A stretch of DNA of 64,000 nucleotides from Nemophila menziesii (GCA_029959085.1 JARWIR010000003.1:29155505-29219504), one strand, 5' to 3'. Numbered from the stretch's first letter, positions 1-10,813 are shown. Made by a program: numbers and translations. Notes: generated from the letters alone by a model not told the origin.

Positions 1-784
1 AGTATCCTGGCTATTGCATATCAAATAATTCTCCCTTACATAAACAGGTCATAACACAAGGCTAGTGGAGATTACGTGCTATATCTCGAGTTAAACTCTC
101 ATACTACTTCATACTTTCTATTTATTTTCATGACTTGATTTTATATAGTTAATTGTTTAGAGTCATAAAACCAAAAAAATATTTCAAAGTCTTTTCAGCG
201 TGTTATTCTTCTAAGTTCTTTATTTACACTTTATATTTGCATTAGTTCCTAGCTAACTTTCGGTAGTCCCTGCGAACGAATTCTATTTATCAACTAAACT
301 TGCATACGATCTGTGATACTTGTAGTGAGTAACGTGATTGGTTGCCTCCCATCTGGTGCACTTAGTCTCTCCGTCTTTCTTCACTTCAGACGCCGGATCC
401 TCTTATCCTCTCAGTCTTTATCCGCAAATGGATTGAGGCACTACATATTTTTCATGGCTCGAAGGTTCGGACTTCTTCTTATAAGCTTTCATTCCTTATA
501 GATTTAGGTTGTTCGTAGTTTTTATTGTTTGGAGGTCTGGAGTTCTTCTTTATTCGTCTTCTTTAGCTAGCCATCTTAGGCCCCCCGTTCTTTGATTTCT
601 CAAGGGTCCGATGAACCTATTTTTGCATCTTCATTATCGTCTCATGAGAATGCAAGATCTATACCAATCTCTACATTTCTTATAAAATCAAGCATGCCTA
701 AGATACAATGTTTTGTCATAAACACATTAATCAAAATATAGCCTTTAGGCTAAAATTCTCAAAATCTCTTTATTATCTATTGTG
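1..784. other. Intergenic, no gene seen
   Basis: AT-rich sequence without a convincing coding region. A stretch near 340-360 resembles phrases often met in internal regions of plant gypsy elements, but this is too weak to classify. The short ORF at 313-501 has no recognisable domain. Confidence 0.3.
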
Positions 785-1275
785 TTTTCTTGTTTTCTTG
801 GCAGTTCGAGCAATACTATGTTCCTTGTTTGGAATATGCACTCTAAATCGTGACGTATTAGTCAAACCTTGAGAAACAGTTGGTGAAGATATTTTAGCAT
901 CATGGTTGCACCGCTAACCAGTTTTAAGGTAGTGGTTCACCAGTGTGACTAAAATTTGGTTATGTTATGACTTTTTAATATTTCTTGTCGTTTAATATTT
1001 TGCAGTTCATCCATTATTTTTTCAGCAAGTTATTCCAACTATAATAAATGGATACATATGAATATATTGATCTTTAGGATACTTCCTTATACATCTATTA
1101 GTTCAACTGGTTGAATATATGCTAAACACTTGTCTTGATCGAAATAACTGCTCGATTCTTCTTCGAGACTTGTCATGATACATTTGAAATGAGTTACCCT
1201 CGATCTTTTTTCACATCACGTTTAGGGACTTGCAAAATGGATTGTGGTGGCTCCTCACGTGCTTGGTGTGGGTGG
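785..1275 (+). repeat. Dispersed repeat, copy A
   Basis: This stretch is closely similar, in the same orientation, to 2490-3175, and its 3' half is also similar to 22335-22790. Shared words include 'cttgatcgaaataa' and 'catgatacatttgaa'. Divergence is about 10-20 % by eye and there is no ORF. It may be a piece of an old LTR retrotransposon, since the A and B copies are direct repeats about 1.7 kb apart, but no PBS, PPT or TG...CA ends were found. Confidence 0.55.
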
Positions 1276-2489
1276 CAGTTGAATTACAGTAAGATAATTA
1301 GCCTCCAATTTCCAAAAAAAAGTTTGAGAAACTTACACAAATTGGTGTTCTTCATATTCTTACGATAAATAGTAAGGACACTTTATATGCCTAAATCAAT
1401 TTCAGAAGCACGTTAGGTGATGTTCTTATTCCTTTCTCCATTAATCATGTGGTGTCCAGCAAGAAGGGATATGGACATCTCCGCTCAGGTTTGCTCGATG
1501 GCAGGTATCATTTTTGGGTTTGATAGGGGTCATCTTCATAAGCCACGAAGGCTCTTAACCTAACGTGAACACATGTTGAGATATTAATTTATGGTCCCAC
1601 GAACGAGATGCCAGAGGCCCAGGACCCCTGAAGTTCTTTCGCATTGAACCAAGATCCCTTTGCCCTCCTAGGAAGGTATGGTTTATCCGTATCCAACCCC
1701 TAATCATGGAACAATAACCCTTAACCCCACACTATGCTTGAATAATATGGCCCGATGCAAGAAATATCAATCTTTCTTTCCGAGAAACTAGCCAAAATAG
1801 TACGGTATGCTAGAACCTTGAATTCGGTGGGCATTCACAACCAACCCCATACTATGCACCCATAGATCCCTAAATTAGACTTAGTTAAACATATCACTTA
1901 TATGCCCCCATCTAAAAAGTTGAGTGTGTAGACATATCAAAGGAATTTTGATTACGGGAAATTATATCCAAGGTGTAGGTGTTATGCCTAAAAATGATGG
2001 ATGGAAAAATTGTATCCTCGACTCAGACGAAGTTCATCCAAGATAGTGGTATGTGAAAATTTATTTTCCAATGACCTCTAACACTAAAGATCAAGACTTT
2101 CCTCTAGAAGGGCATCCTAAATTAAAGTTAAAAATGTAATTTAAATTCAGTAATTTGTGAAACTTTTACGAAACCCGCTTAATAAGTCATACCAGATTCT
2201 TATGGATCGTGGATTTCTGATTTCTTAATCTAAGATATTATATTTTAAAAAATGAAATATAAATATTAGAAAAATATTAGGACTAAGTATAAATGATAAT
2301 TTTGAATTGTCATAAAATTAGTCTTTTGCAGACGGTTCCTTAAAATTGGCAAGAAATTGGCTTAAACTCTGACAATTCAAATAGGTGTCATAAAAACAGC
2401 AGAGTAAAAAAATTTAAATGACCGTTGGAACAATTGTCATCAAATAATTATCATCGTATGGATAATTTTCCGATTATGTCTCTCTTTGA
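1276..2489. other. Intergenic between direct repeats, no gene seen
   Basis: Low-complexity AT-rich DNA between repeat copies A and B. No domain-bearing frame on either strand. If A and B are LTR relics this would be internal sequence, but no retroelement protein is readable. Confidence 0.25.
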
Positions 2490-3175
2490 ACTTTTTCCAA
2501 GTTTTCTTGGCAATTCGAGCAATACTACATTCCTTGTTTAGGCAGTTCACTCTAAAACTAGACTTAGTAGGCGTACCTTAAGACGACCGGTGAACATAGT
2601 TTAGCACCTTGGCTGCACTGATAAGGCAGTGGTTCACCAAACTACTACAATCGGTTATGTTACAATTTTTTAAATTTCTTCTCATTTAATATTCTGCTAT
2701 TCATCCATTATTTTTGAACAATTTATTCCAACTATAAGAAATAGATAAGTATGAAGAACTCGATCATTAGGTTACTTCCTTATTCAGTCGTTAGTTCAAC
2801 GATTTAATTATATGCTATATATGTGTCTTGATCGAAATAATTGTATGATTCTCCTTTGAAACTTGTCATAATACATTTGAAGTGAGTTACCCTCGATCTT
2901 TTTGCACATCACATATTACATGTGGTGGCACCTGTCTCTCTTCTAAAATATCGAGCTACTCGAGAACCATATTTTATGTCAATATACTAAATAGACCGTG
3001 TTTATGATGTATTGAGTCTCGATTGGTTCGTAGGACAAATTTGGTTTTACATTGACCAAGTTAATACATATATTTACCAGAATGATGAGGTTTTCCTTTA
3101 TCAATGTTATCGAAAAGTAAAACATATATACATATTGGTTAGTAAAATAGGATGTTGACAAACACAACAAGAAAT
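2490..3175 (+). repeat. Dispersed repeat, copy B
   Basis: Direct-repeat partner of 785-1275. It extends further 3' than copy A, and that extension (about 2900-3175) matches copy C at 22480-22740, including 'gtattgagtctcgatt'. The antisense ORF at 2979-3182 has no domain. Confidence 0.55.
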
Positions 3176-4289
3176 GTGTCATATAGCCACCTTTCTTTCC
3201 CTACACCCAAATAACAAGTTATTAAAAAAATCTTAATTTTATCTTTACCCACTTCTTCCTACATGAGTCGGCTATTACTATCTCAATAAATATCATATCC
3301 TCTTAAATATTTCTTTCTGTTCTATTAAACCTCTCACTTCTATTCTCTTTCTGATTGACCGATACAATATACATCAGTGCCTTAAATTTATTTCTTCGCT
3401 TGAAAGACATGAGATGAGAGGATCCATGGTGCCAGCGAGGCTAGTCTAGTACAACTCCGGTCATTGACGTCATCGGAGACAATAAGTCTCCCAAAAAATG
3501 GCGGCTACATTTCTCGGCTACAATTTCCCTGAGAATCGGTCGGTTTGATTTAAATTTTATCTTCCAAACCTGCAACTTTCAGTTCTCAGAGAAAAGATTT
3601 CAACATCTGAGTAAGTATCTGAACTTATTTGTACGTATAATTGGATTAAAGTCTGTGTAATCTGGTAATTAGGTTAAATTGGACAGTGTTTATTGTTATG
3701 TTGAACTGATAAACCTGCTTAATAATTGGCAATATAATTATATAAGTGACTCAGTTTAGAAACTTAAAACCTATTATTTTGATAAATGTCGTTAGCTAAA
3801 GTTGTGTCATCCAAGTGTTCGATGAATAGCTATACCGAGTTGTAATATCATCCATGTACTCAAAGGTTAAGTGAATTTGATCAATTTTGTTAGCCAAAGT
3901 CGAATTCCATCCATCTGTTTGTTAAAATGCTTTAATGAGGTGTACTTTATCAATGGCTCCAAGGTTAAGGTATTCCAGTCAACTGAGAGTATCATGGAGT
4001 CTGGTCATATGTATCTTAGTTGTAGAACACTAGAATGTGAATGATGAACACTTTTAAAACTTACAACACGCATAAAGTACTATAATATATGTAGAAATAC
4101 ACATGTTTTTATACAATAACTCTCTTAGTGAAGTTTCATCCCTCACATGGATGAAAATCTGTTTGAGAAGTGATTAGTTTTGTAGTTATGTTGAAGGTGG
4201 AATGGGCTTAGTGTCATCAACTATTGGTAATGTTGCTAAGAAAACAGGGGCCACTATACATTTTATTTTAACGTTATTTAAATATTGGT
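3176..4289. other. Intergenic, possible relic promoter and 5' exon
   Basis: A pyrimidine-rich stretch (about 3300-3360) is followed by an ATG-GCG-GCT context near 3498, and a donor-like 'gagtaagt' follows near 3609. This could be the first exon of the degraded gene that follows, but no protein can be assigned. Confidence 0.2.
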
Positions 4290-5568
4290 GTAATTAGAAT
4301 CGAAAGAATGAGCAGCACATGCTTGTGGATTCTGACATGGAAAAAAGACGTGAAAGAGATAAAAGAGAACGATAATTTGATCATGTGTATATTCTTACAC
4401 ATAAGCGTAAATCTGCTCAAATCGAAGATATTCACCTTCAAATTGCTCAAGGTAAATATCTTTTTGGTGAGGTAAATAATATTTACAGTTCATTAGTTTC
4501 ATCATTGATATGTTTGGGCAGGTATGCATGACCAAGACTCTGATTTATTCCTAAAGGTGAAGGATATTTCACAAAATTCTGATTTTATGAAATTCATCAA
4601 GTGACTTCAAACTTACCATAGTGAAATCATTACAAGGACTCAGCTTTGTATGATGGTATGTTGTAAATTTCTCTTCAATATTCTGGGTCAGATATGTTAT
4701 TATAAATTTCTCTTCAATATTCTCTTATCTCGGTTACTCAATATGTTCATGTCTAGTTAATCTGCAATTTCCTTATAGCTCGAGTCTTTTATTGCCCAGA
4801 TGGAGAAGTAGCAAACGAGCATTGGAAGATATTTTCTGAATGTGCTTGTAATATAATACAGCTGCACAATTAGCTTTGAAAAAAGGCCTTCTTTTCAACA
4901 AGAAGCTATATCACAAGTTAGAGCATGATCTAAAAATAAATAAGATATAAAAAAATTGGCACAAATGTGCACTTTTGTATTGTCAGAGTATTACGAGGAT
5001 TTGAAGTCACAGGCTTTATTGGTATGTATTCTAGTTATTGATTATTAGTTTTTAATTTAGTCCCTGTGTTTCTTTCATGATTCATGATTATATGTATATC
5101 TGTAGACTTATGTTGTGTTTTCTCTCTCGATACAACATGGAAACTATACTCAATCGATACAAAGAAAAAACTGAAGAGTCTACAACTTATAGACTCTACA
5201 AAGTATCAGAAGCCTTTTACGTGTGATTTGCCTTGACTTCCATCAAAACCGTAAGTATTTTTAGATAATTGCACTATAGGTCCCTTAATTTTTAGAATCT
5301 TCACTTTTCCTCCAACTTTTTAAAATCATCATTCTACGCTTTGATTAACAGTTTCTTCTAGGAAGTAATGTTTCAGAAGTGGAAGAAACTATGAAAAAGC
5401 ATTCTGATGAACTTTTGATCACAGTAATTATCTAACATTTAATCATTATTTGGTCAATTTGGTCAATTTGGTCAATTCCATATACAATATTCATAACATA
5501 ACTTATTTTGCAGATTAAGCACATAGGAAAACATGCTTGACAAGATTCTTGACACTGTAATGGCTAAT
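4290..5568 (+). pseudogene. Degenerate multi-exon gene remnant, unidentified
   Basis: Several short blocks look like decayed exons. Around 4316-4451 a lysine/arginine/glutamate-rich frame (DMEKRRERDKRER) is broken by a stop and ends at a gt donor. Near 5130-5215 a frame reads NMETILNRYKEKTEE, and near 5365-5425 one reads EVEETMKKHSDELL. The last block has intron-like borders. Stops and frame changes mean none forms a usable CDS. I cannot name the family. The second block faintly recalls the helix after a MADS domain but is too short to claim. Confidence 0.25.
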
Positions 5569-5588
5569 TTCAGGTAATTTTTTTTAGT

Positions 5589-5714
5589 GAGTTTTAATGG
5601 AAGAAATCTGATTATATTACTTACAGGCCAATGAATCATCTTCTTAAGCTCTTGTTTCTCAATTTGAGTCATTGGCCTGTAAGTAATATAATCAGATTTC
5701 TTCCATTAAAACTC
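5589..5714. repeat. Perfect 46-bp inverted repeat with 34-bp loop
   Basis: The left arm (5589-5634) and right arm (5669-5714) are exact reverse complements by base-by-base reading, separated by a 34-bp spacer. A transcript through it would fold into a long perfect hairpin. It lies between decayed exon blocks of the 4.3-6.0 kb gene remnant. There is no target-site duplication and no known TIR at the arm ends, so it looks like an inverted local duplication or foldback rather than a classical MITE. Confidence 0.85.
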
Positions 5715-5789
5715 AAAAGCTACAAATCTACCTTTTTACCTTTTCTTTTTTACCTTTTTACCCTTTAGTCTTATTTATTTTATTTTCAG

Positions 5790-6013
5790 GAACAATACAC
5801 TTACTTCATTACCTAACGAAAGACTTACTGAATTAGGGACATTTGATCTTCACTCTAATCAGGTAAATTTTTTTATCTCACTAATCAGACAAAATTTACT
5901 TTTTTACCTTTTTTTCCTTTCTATCCTTTAATCTTATTTATTATTACAGATAAAAGAGTTCCCTGTTGAAGCGTGTAAATTGCGTGTTTAAGTCCCCGAT
6001 CTTTCTGAGATTG
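5790..6013 (+). pseudogene. LRR protein fragment (LRRC40-like)
   Basis: Two exon-like blocks with ag/gt borders (5790-5862 and 5950-6013) encode leucine-rich-repeat sequence: NNTLTSLPNERLTELGTFD, then a block with IKEFPVEACKLR. The phrase 'HSNQ.KEFPVEACKLR' resembles the C-terminal LRRs of plant LRRC40-like proteins. The second block has an in-frame stop right after KLRV. Only one to two repeats survive, directly upstream of the KEA-like exons, so this is a pseudogene fragment. Confidence 0.45.
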
Positions 6014-6039
6014 GTAAGGTTAGCATATTTCTTTTTTGT

Positions 6040-6320
6040 TTTTTGCAATTTAAGTCCCTATTGTTTGGTAAAATGGTACCCTACCCCTTATGGTTTGAAA
6101 ATAGGTGTACGTTGCCCTATATTCTTAGTTAATTGCAATATAGGTCCCTATATTATGCAAAAATTACACTGTAAATCCTTATATTTTGCAAAAAAATGCA
6201 CTTCAGGTCCCACTGTTAGTTTTGAAAAATTGGTCCTTACTTTTCAGTATAGGTTTTTACTGTCAATATGGGGACCTATAGTGCAATTATTATTTTTTAT
6301 AAGTCCTTACTTTTTTTTAC
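6040..6320. repeat. Degenerate 'aggtccctatattatgcaa' repeats
   Basis: Several imperfect copies of a phrase built from 'aggtccctata' and 'ttgcaaaaa...cactg' occur here. The same phrase in reverse-complement orientation recurs about 15 times at 7395-7950. The ORF at 5966-6331 is formed by this repetitive sequence and is not a gene. Confidence 0.5.
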
Positions 6321-6339
6321 ATCGTGTTTGATTTTTTAG

Positions 6340-7347
6340 GATTTACCAGTGGTGGTTTTGTTCATACTTATACCTCTTTTTTCACCAACTTCTTCTAAAG
6401 GAGGGGTAAATATGTCATTTCATTAATCAAATATACAATAACTAAATTATTAGTGTTTTTTTAAGTAATATTAAATTAAAAATTTTAGGTTGGTTTTCAA
6501 GGAATAGTTGAAGCACTTGGTTTAGCAGCTGTGAATGTTGTTGTTGCAATTACTGCTATTATAGCTGTTGGAAGATTGGTAAGTTAAAGAGTTTAAGTTA
6601 ATTGCATTGTAAGTCCCTTATATTTCTTATAATTGAATTATTCACTCCCTTTAATTTTTTGGATTTGCAGCTTCGTAGACCAATTTATAGACAAATTGCA
6701 CAGAATCAAAATGCCGAAATATTTTATGCGTGTACTCTTCTTGTTATATTGGGAACTAGTTTACTCACTGCTAGGGTAAGTAATCTTATTTATTTACATA
6801 TTAGTCCCTGAACTATAGGCTAGTTACCCAAATGGTCCTCGAACTTCATTTTTATCCCATAATTTAAGGACCAAGCTAGTAAAAGGGGGATAGTACAGGG
6901 ACCAATTTGGGGAAATTAAAAAGTCTAAGGACAATTTAGGTTACGAAAATACCTTTAAGTCTATATTATTTTACTATAAGGAAACGATCTTCGAAACCAA
7001 ATTGGTAAAAACACAGTTCGAGGGACCATTTTGGGAAATTCTAAAAGTTTGAGGATTATTTGGGTAACAAAAATACCAGGGTGAAAATGGATGGAATTTA
7101 ACGAAAAGTTCGAGGATTGCTTGGGAAACTTTAGAAATTTGAGGACCATTCGTATAATTAGCCTATAGTTCAGGGACCAATTTTGAGAAAAAATTCCTTT
7201 TTTTTTTGTTGGTTGAATATTTTTATGTATTTTTCTAATAATACTATGTTAATGTGGGCATGTTTGTAGGGTATAATGTCTCGACAATTAATAGCTTCTC
7301 GATTTGAATTACATGATGTTAGAAGCTTATTTCCTGCCGATAGTGAG
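6340..7347 (+). pseudogene. KEA-like: KEA1/2-type K+/H+ antiporter fragment with introns
   Basis: Four exon blocks with intact ag/gt borders and matching phase (all phase 0): 6340-6405, 6489-6578, 6671-6775 and 7270-7347. They encode DLPVVVLFILIPLFSP, then GFQGIVEALGLAAV, then RRPIYRQIAQNQNAEIF...LLVILGTSLLTAR, then GIMSRQLIASRFELHDVRS. These follow plastid envelope K+ efflux antiporters KEA1/KEA2 in order (CPA2 Na+/H+-exchanger fold). Between block three and four the family has several further exons (helices through APGGEFAF), which are missing. The last block reads as an in-frame fusion of GIM to QLIASRFEL, as if an exon interior had been deleted. The N-terminal domain and the C-terminal TrkA-N domain are absent, so transport function is implausible. 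The open frame and clean splice sites suggest a recent origin or a short chimeric transcript. Confidence 0.75.
6801..7180. mobile_element. TIR element (MITE) in the KEA-like intron
   Basis: Left end TTAGTCCCTGAACTATAGGC (6801-6820) and right end (7161-7180) are inverted repeats differing at one position, and inner 'gaggaccattt' phrases also recur in both orientations. Length is 380 bp, non-coding. No clear target-site duplication was found, so the superfamily is left open. The antisense ORF 6961-7149 is a by-product. Confidence 0.6.
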
Positions 7348-7394
7348 GTATGGTGTAATTACTTCTAAAAATAAATAAAAATAAATGAATTGCG

Positions 7395-7950
7395 TACCTG
7401 TAGTGCATTTTTTGCACAATCTAGGGACCTACAGTGCTTTTTCGCATAATATTGGGACCAATAGTCCATTTTTTGCATAATGTTGTGACCTTAGTGCATT
7501 ATTTGCATAAATACAGGGATATATAGTGCTTTTTTTTTGCATAGTATATTAGTGCAGTTTTCTCATAATATAGGGACCTATAGTGCAATTAATTTATAAG
7601 AGGATCTTATTTTGCATATTATAGGGACATAAAGTGCATTTTTTGCAAAATATAGGGACCTACATTGCAATTACTGTCTTGTTTTGTATAATATAGGGTT
7701 ATCCAGTGCGTTTTCGGTAGATATCAAGACCTATAGTTCAATTTATTCAAAATAGCATCTTATTTTGCCTTTTATAGGGACCTACAGTGTAATTAATATC
7801 TTGTTTTGCATAATATAGAATCATCCAGGGTATCTATTGCAAAATACAGGGACCTGTACTAGAATTAATTTTCCTTCTATTTTAACAGGGATGATTCATT
7901 AATCTCTTTGATAGTTGCATTATGCACCCCACAGGGACCTATAGTGCAAT
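7395..7950. repeat. Degenerate tandem 'atagggacctatagtgca' repeats
   Basis: Roughly 15 imperfect copies of a 20-45 bp phrase ('tgcataatatagggacc', 'tatagtgcaatt') occur in loose tandem order. It is the inverse of the 6040-6320 series, so the KEA-like fragment is flanked by the same repeat in opposite orientations. Confidence 0.55.
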
Positions 7951-8043
7951 TATTTGGATATTTACTTTTTTTATCTGATTCTTTTGTAGGCCTGCTTTGA
8001 TGCTTCCTAGTGTAAGTATCAATAGGCGACTCCTTTTAGAAGT

Positions 8044-8340
8044 TAGCTGGGAAATAGGAGCGTTATAGACGACTCTATTTTAGAAATGAGCCGGGAAAGG
8101 GGTCTCAATTGCCTACTCTGGTTTGGAAGGAGCCGGGGAAAAGGGTCCCAATTGCCTACTCTAGTTTGGAAGGAGCCGGGAAAGGGGGTCTCAATTGCCT
8201 ACTCTAGTTTTGAAGGAGCCGGGAAAGAGGGTCTCAATTGCCTACTGTTTGGGAAGGAAGCCGGGAAAGGGGTCCCAATAGCCGACTGTTTTGGAAAGGA
8301 GCCGCGAAAGGGGGTCTCAATAGCCGACTATCCTATCAAA
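8044..8340 (+). repeat. 42-43 bp minisatellite, about 6-7 units
   Basis: Units start near 8044, 8089, 8131, 8173, 8216, 8259 and 8300, each carrying 'gccgggaaaggggtctcaa' followed by 'ttgcctact' or 'tagccgact'. Because 42 is divisible by three, an 86-codon frame runs through (8086-8346). It is low complexity and not a credible gene. Confidence 0.8.
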
Positions 8341-8708
8341 GTGTAGTCATAACATTGGCAACACGAGTATAGGCCACTATGGTATAAAGTGCAGGCAAAG
8401 ATAAGACAACACTTTAAAAGGGTCGTCTAAAGGCCAAAACGAAGTCGTCAAAAGCTTGATTTCTTGTTGTGAAATAAGATGTGCGGGTTCAATATGTAAA
8501 ACCGTTAGGGAGATAATTTACTAGAGAGAGAAATAATTTATCTATACCTAAAGTCATTTTGATTTTTTTATTATAATTAAGGATTAATTATAAGTTTTTA
8601 TTAGGTATTGTATCAAAAGAAAAAAAAAACCCAAATACACTCAACTCGAACGGTTATATATACCTTCTAACAGAAAAGAGAATTTTTCTTCGAGGGAATA
8701 GAAAAGTG

Positions 8709-8716
8709 TATATAAA
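8709..8716 (+). promoter_or_regulatory. TATA box of HAL3-like copy 1
   Basis: TATATAAA in the same sequence context as copy 3 (23253-23260). In copy 1 the box is followed four bases later by a 180-bp MITE, so it stands 180 bp further from the conserved downstream leader than in copy 3. Confidence 0.5.
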
Positions 8717-8720
8717 GTAA

Positions 8721-8900
8721 GGGTAATACTTCCATCCAATATTGGATGGTCCAATATTCATATCACAGCTATGGATTATTTTAACAAAACACATGTCACC
8801 ACATTAATATGTTAGTTGCTTTTGCAATTTTAAAACATGGGGTATGTGTATTAATACTATTGGTGTAGGATCATCCAATATTGGATGGAAGAATTTTCCA
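8721..8900. mobile_element. Tourist-like MITE (TAA target site)
   Basis: A 180-bp non-coding element with inverted ends carrying 'cttccatccaatattggatg' at both termini (8729-8748 and the complement ending at 8891), bounded by TAA at 8718-8720 and 8901-8903. The paralogous position in copy 3 (about 23253-23275) is an empty site reading tatataaagtaattgtg, which supports insertion. TAA duplication and GG-starting ends suggest PIF/Harbinger (Tourist). The inner terminal motif is itself palindromic. Confidence 0.7.
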
Positions 8901-9239
8901 TAAAATAATTGTGTTTTGGTCATTATATGTAAAGTAATAGAGAAGGTTAGTTAACAGTTGAGCACTCCCGATTCAAGTTTAAAATCATTTCTTGGGTTTA
9001 AGTGAGTCTCTCATCTTCTTCAAAACCGTTCTGTCACCACCGACTCCTTCTCCGTCACCACCACCGTATAGGGTAGTTTCTTATCTTACTCAATTTGTGC
9101 GCTAATCCTTATACTTCATTCCCCTTATTTGAATTTTACTAACTATTCTTTTGGTTATGTTTTCTTTTTCTTTTTCTTGCTAGGTACGACAAAAGAAAGC
9201 CTTAGAGTCTCGTTCGCAAGTTTCTTGAGAACAAATTCC

Positions 9240-10277
9240 ATGGATACCAGAAGAATGCCAATGGTATATTATTTAGATTTGTGCGCTTTGTATATAATGT
9301 AGATTCGTGATTGCCCCTTAGCTCCAACCACCCGAAAAATAAAACATTTTTTCTCTGTTTCTTGGAAATCTACAATCGTCCCACATTTAATTACGTAAAA
9401 TCTTGAATCCTCAAGTTCATAATCGTAAAATTCTTATTGTTTTTTGGAGTTCTGCAACTGTCTCACATTTGATTATTGAATCGTGAATCTTCAAGTTCAA
9501 TATTGTAAAATTCTTATTGAGCATGTGCGACGATTGTGTGTTAAAGTCTTAAAGATGTGTGCTAAATCCACTTTTTGTTGAGTAAGATTTAATTTTTCGT
9601 GAATATGTAGGATATGGGAAATGCTAAAGCTTCAAGTTCAGCTGGGAACACATCACAGCGAGCTTCAAGGCCAAGTATTCTTCTTGCTGCAACTGGATGT
9701 TTAGATGCTCAACACCTTGCAAGTCTTTGCCTAAAATTGACTGGTTTGGCGTATGTGACGTGTGTTGCTACAAAGACTTCCCTAAACTTCATAGATCAAG
9801 CATCTATTCCAAGTAATTTGAAGCTTCTCACGGATGAAGATGAATGGTCATTTAGGTCTTCGAAAGGTGGTGTGCTACACATTGAGGTAATTAAACGGGC
9901 TGATATTATGATCATCGCCCCTTTATCAGCTAACTCCCTTGCCAAGGTAACAAAGTTCTTTTTAAATGTGATGTTCTTGTTTTGTGATTTATCCTTGTAT
10001 TGTTTTTGGGTCACTATAGATTGGTGGAGGAATATGTAACAACATGATGACCTGTATGGTGAGAGCATGGGACTTTAACAAACCACTGTTAGTTGCACCA
10101 TCTATGAATAAGTCAATGTGGAGTAACCCTTTCACAGCAGAGTATCTTACAGTACTTCGAAGTATGGGAGTTACAGTAATTGATCCAGTAATAGTGGGTG
10201 AAGAAGCTATGATGCCTGACATCAATGTCATCTTTGAGTGTGCTAGAAATCTCATACATTTCAACAATGCTCGATAA
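9240..10277 (+). CDS. HAL3-like: HAL3-like flavoprotein, copy 1 (PPC-decarboxylase paralogue)
   Basis: Model: exons 9240-9263, 9611-9946 and 10020-10277, giving 205 aa. The small first exon (MDTRRMPM) joins in frame and is shared with copy 3. Without it, translation could start at 9614. The protein follows plant HAL3 / phosphopantothenoylcysteine decarboxylase, an FMN-binding Rossmann-like homotrimer that makes 4'-phosphopantetheine in CoA synthesis. Seen: phosphate-binding region ILLAATGC (31-38), catalytic-type His98 in VLHIE, flavin motif APLSANSLAK (111-120), IGGG..NN, and the PxMN motif PSMN with Asn150. Missing: the C-terminal clamp with the reducing Cys (ACGDYGNGAM in canonical enzymes). 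Here VIVGEEAMM stands in its place. Decarboxylation would therefore stall before the Cys-dependent step, so a partner or moonlighting role is more likely. Splice sites are intact and there is no frameshift. Confidence 0.85.
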
Positions 10278-10813
10278 TTAGTAGTATAAGATGATGATTA
10301 ACTCTTTCTTTTGTCCAACCGATGCAAAAGAGTAATAGTATATATTGTGGTTGCATTAATACTCCTATTTTCTTCTTTTTCCCTCGGTAGTTTTGAGTTT
10401 TCTCAATTGGGTTTTTCCTACTAACTGTAATATCTTTGGATCATATATTACTTCTACAAATTATATTGACAATGTAAAACAATGTAAAGTTCTTCAATTT
10501 TTATCATATTACAACTCAGCAGGATTGTAAAATTTTGATATTACAACTCGGTAGTTTGAACTTAAAGGAGAGCTGTGAACAAGCCAAATTAAACAATGTA
10601 AATAAATGACTTTCCATTTTTATTAAGCAAGTATCATGGTCCAAAATTAGTGTTTTAAGTGTGGCTCGTTTAAAAGTCAAGAGATCAAGATATTATAATA
10701 GAAGATCTCTTGGAATACAAGCTCGTTATTAGAGCAAAAAGAATTAGAGTTCATTTCGAAAAAAATAGAAGAAAAAGGACTGTACTGCAAATAACTATCT
10801 TACAAGTTAAAAG
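10278..10813. other. 3' flank of HAL3-like copy 1
   Basis: Conserved with the 3' flank of copy 3 to about 10690, including 'tttcttttgtccaaccgatg' just after the stop, then unique AT-rich sequence. This is probably 3' UTR and terminator. No separate gene seen. Confidence 0.5.

Larger units (their letters stand above)
8548..10690 (+). repeat. Segmental duplication block 1 (with HAL3-like copy 1)
   Basis: Promoter, 5' leader, all exons and introns, and about 400 bp of 3' flank align by eye with 23100-25075. Landmarks are 'ggattaattata' (8580 versus 23130), 'gttagttaacagttgagcac' upstream, and 'gtgtggctc.tttaaaagtc' downstream. Block 2 (15502-17510) is a shorter, rearranged relative. Confidence 0.8.

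Noticed and set aside
5130..5215. MADS-box K-region gene
   Set aside because: Only about 25 residues resemble the helix (NMETILNRYKEKTEE). No MADS domain or K-box is nearby, so the block is left unassigned.
8086..8346. 86-codon repetitive ORF
   Set aside because: Produced by a 42-bp minisatellite; no start context or homologue.
9796..10267. Antisense ORFs opposite HAL3-like copy 1
   Set aside because: Shadows of the conserved coding strand; they cross the intron and have no domain.
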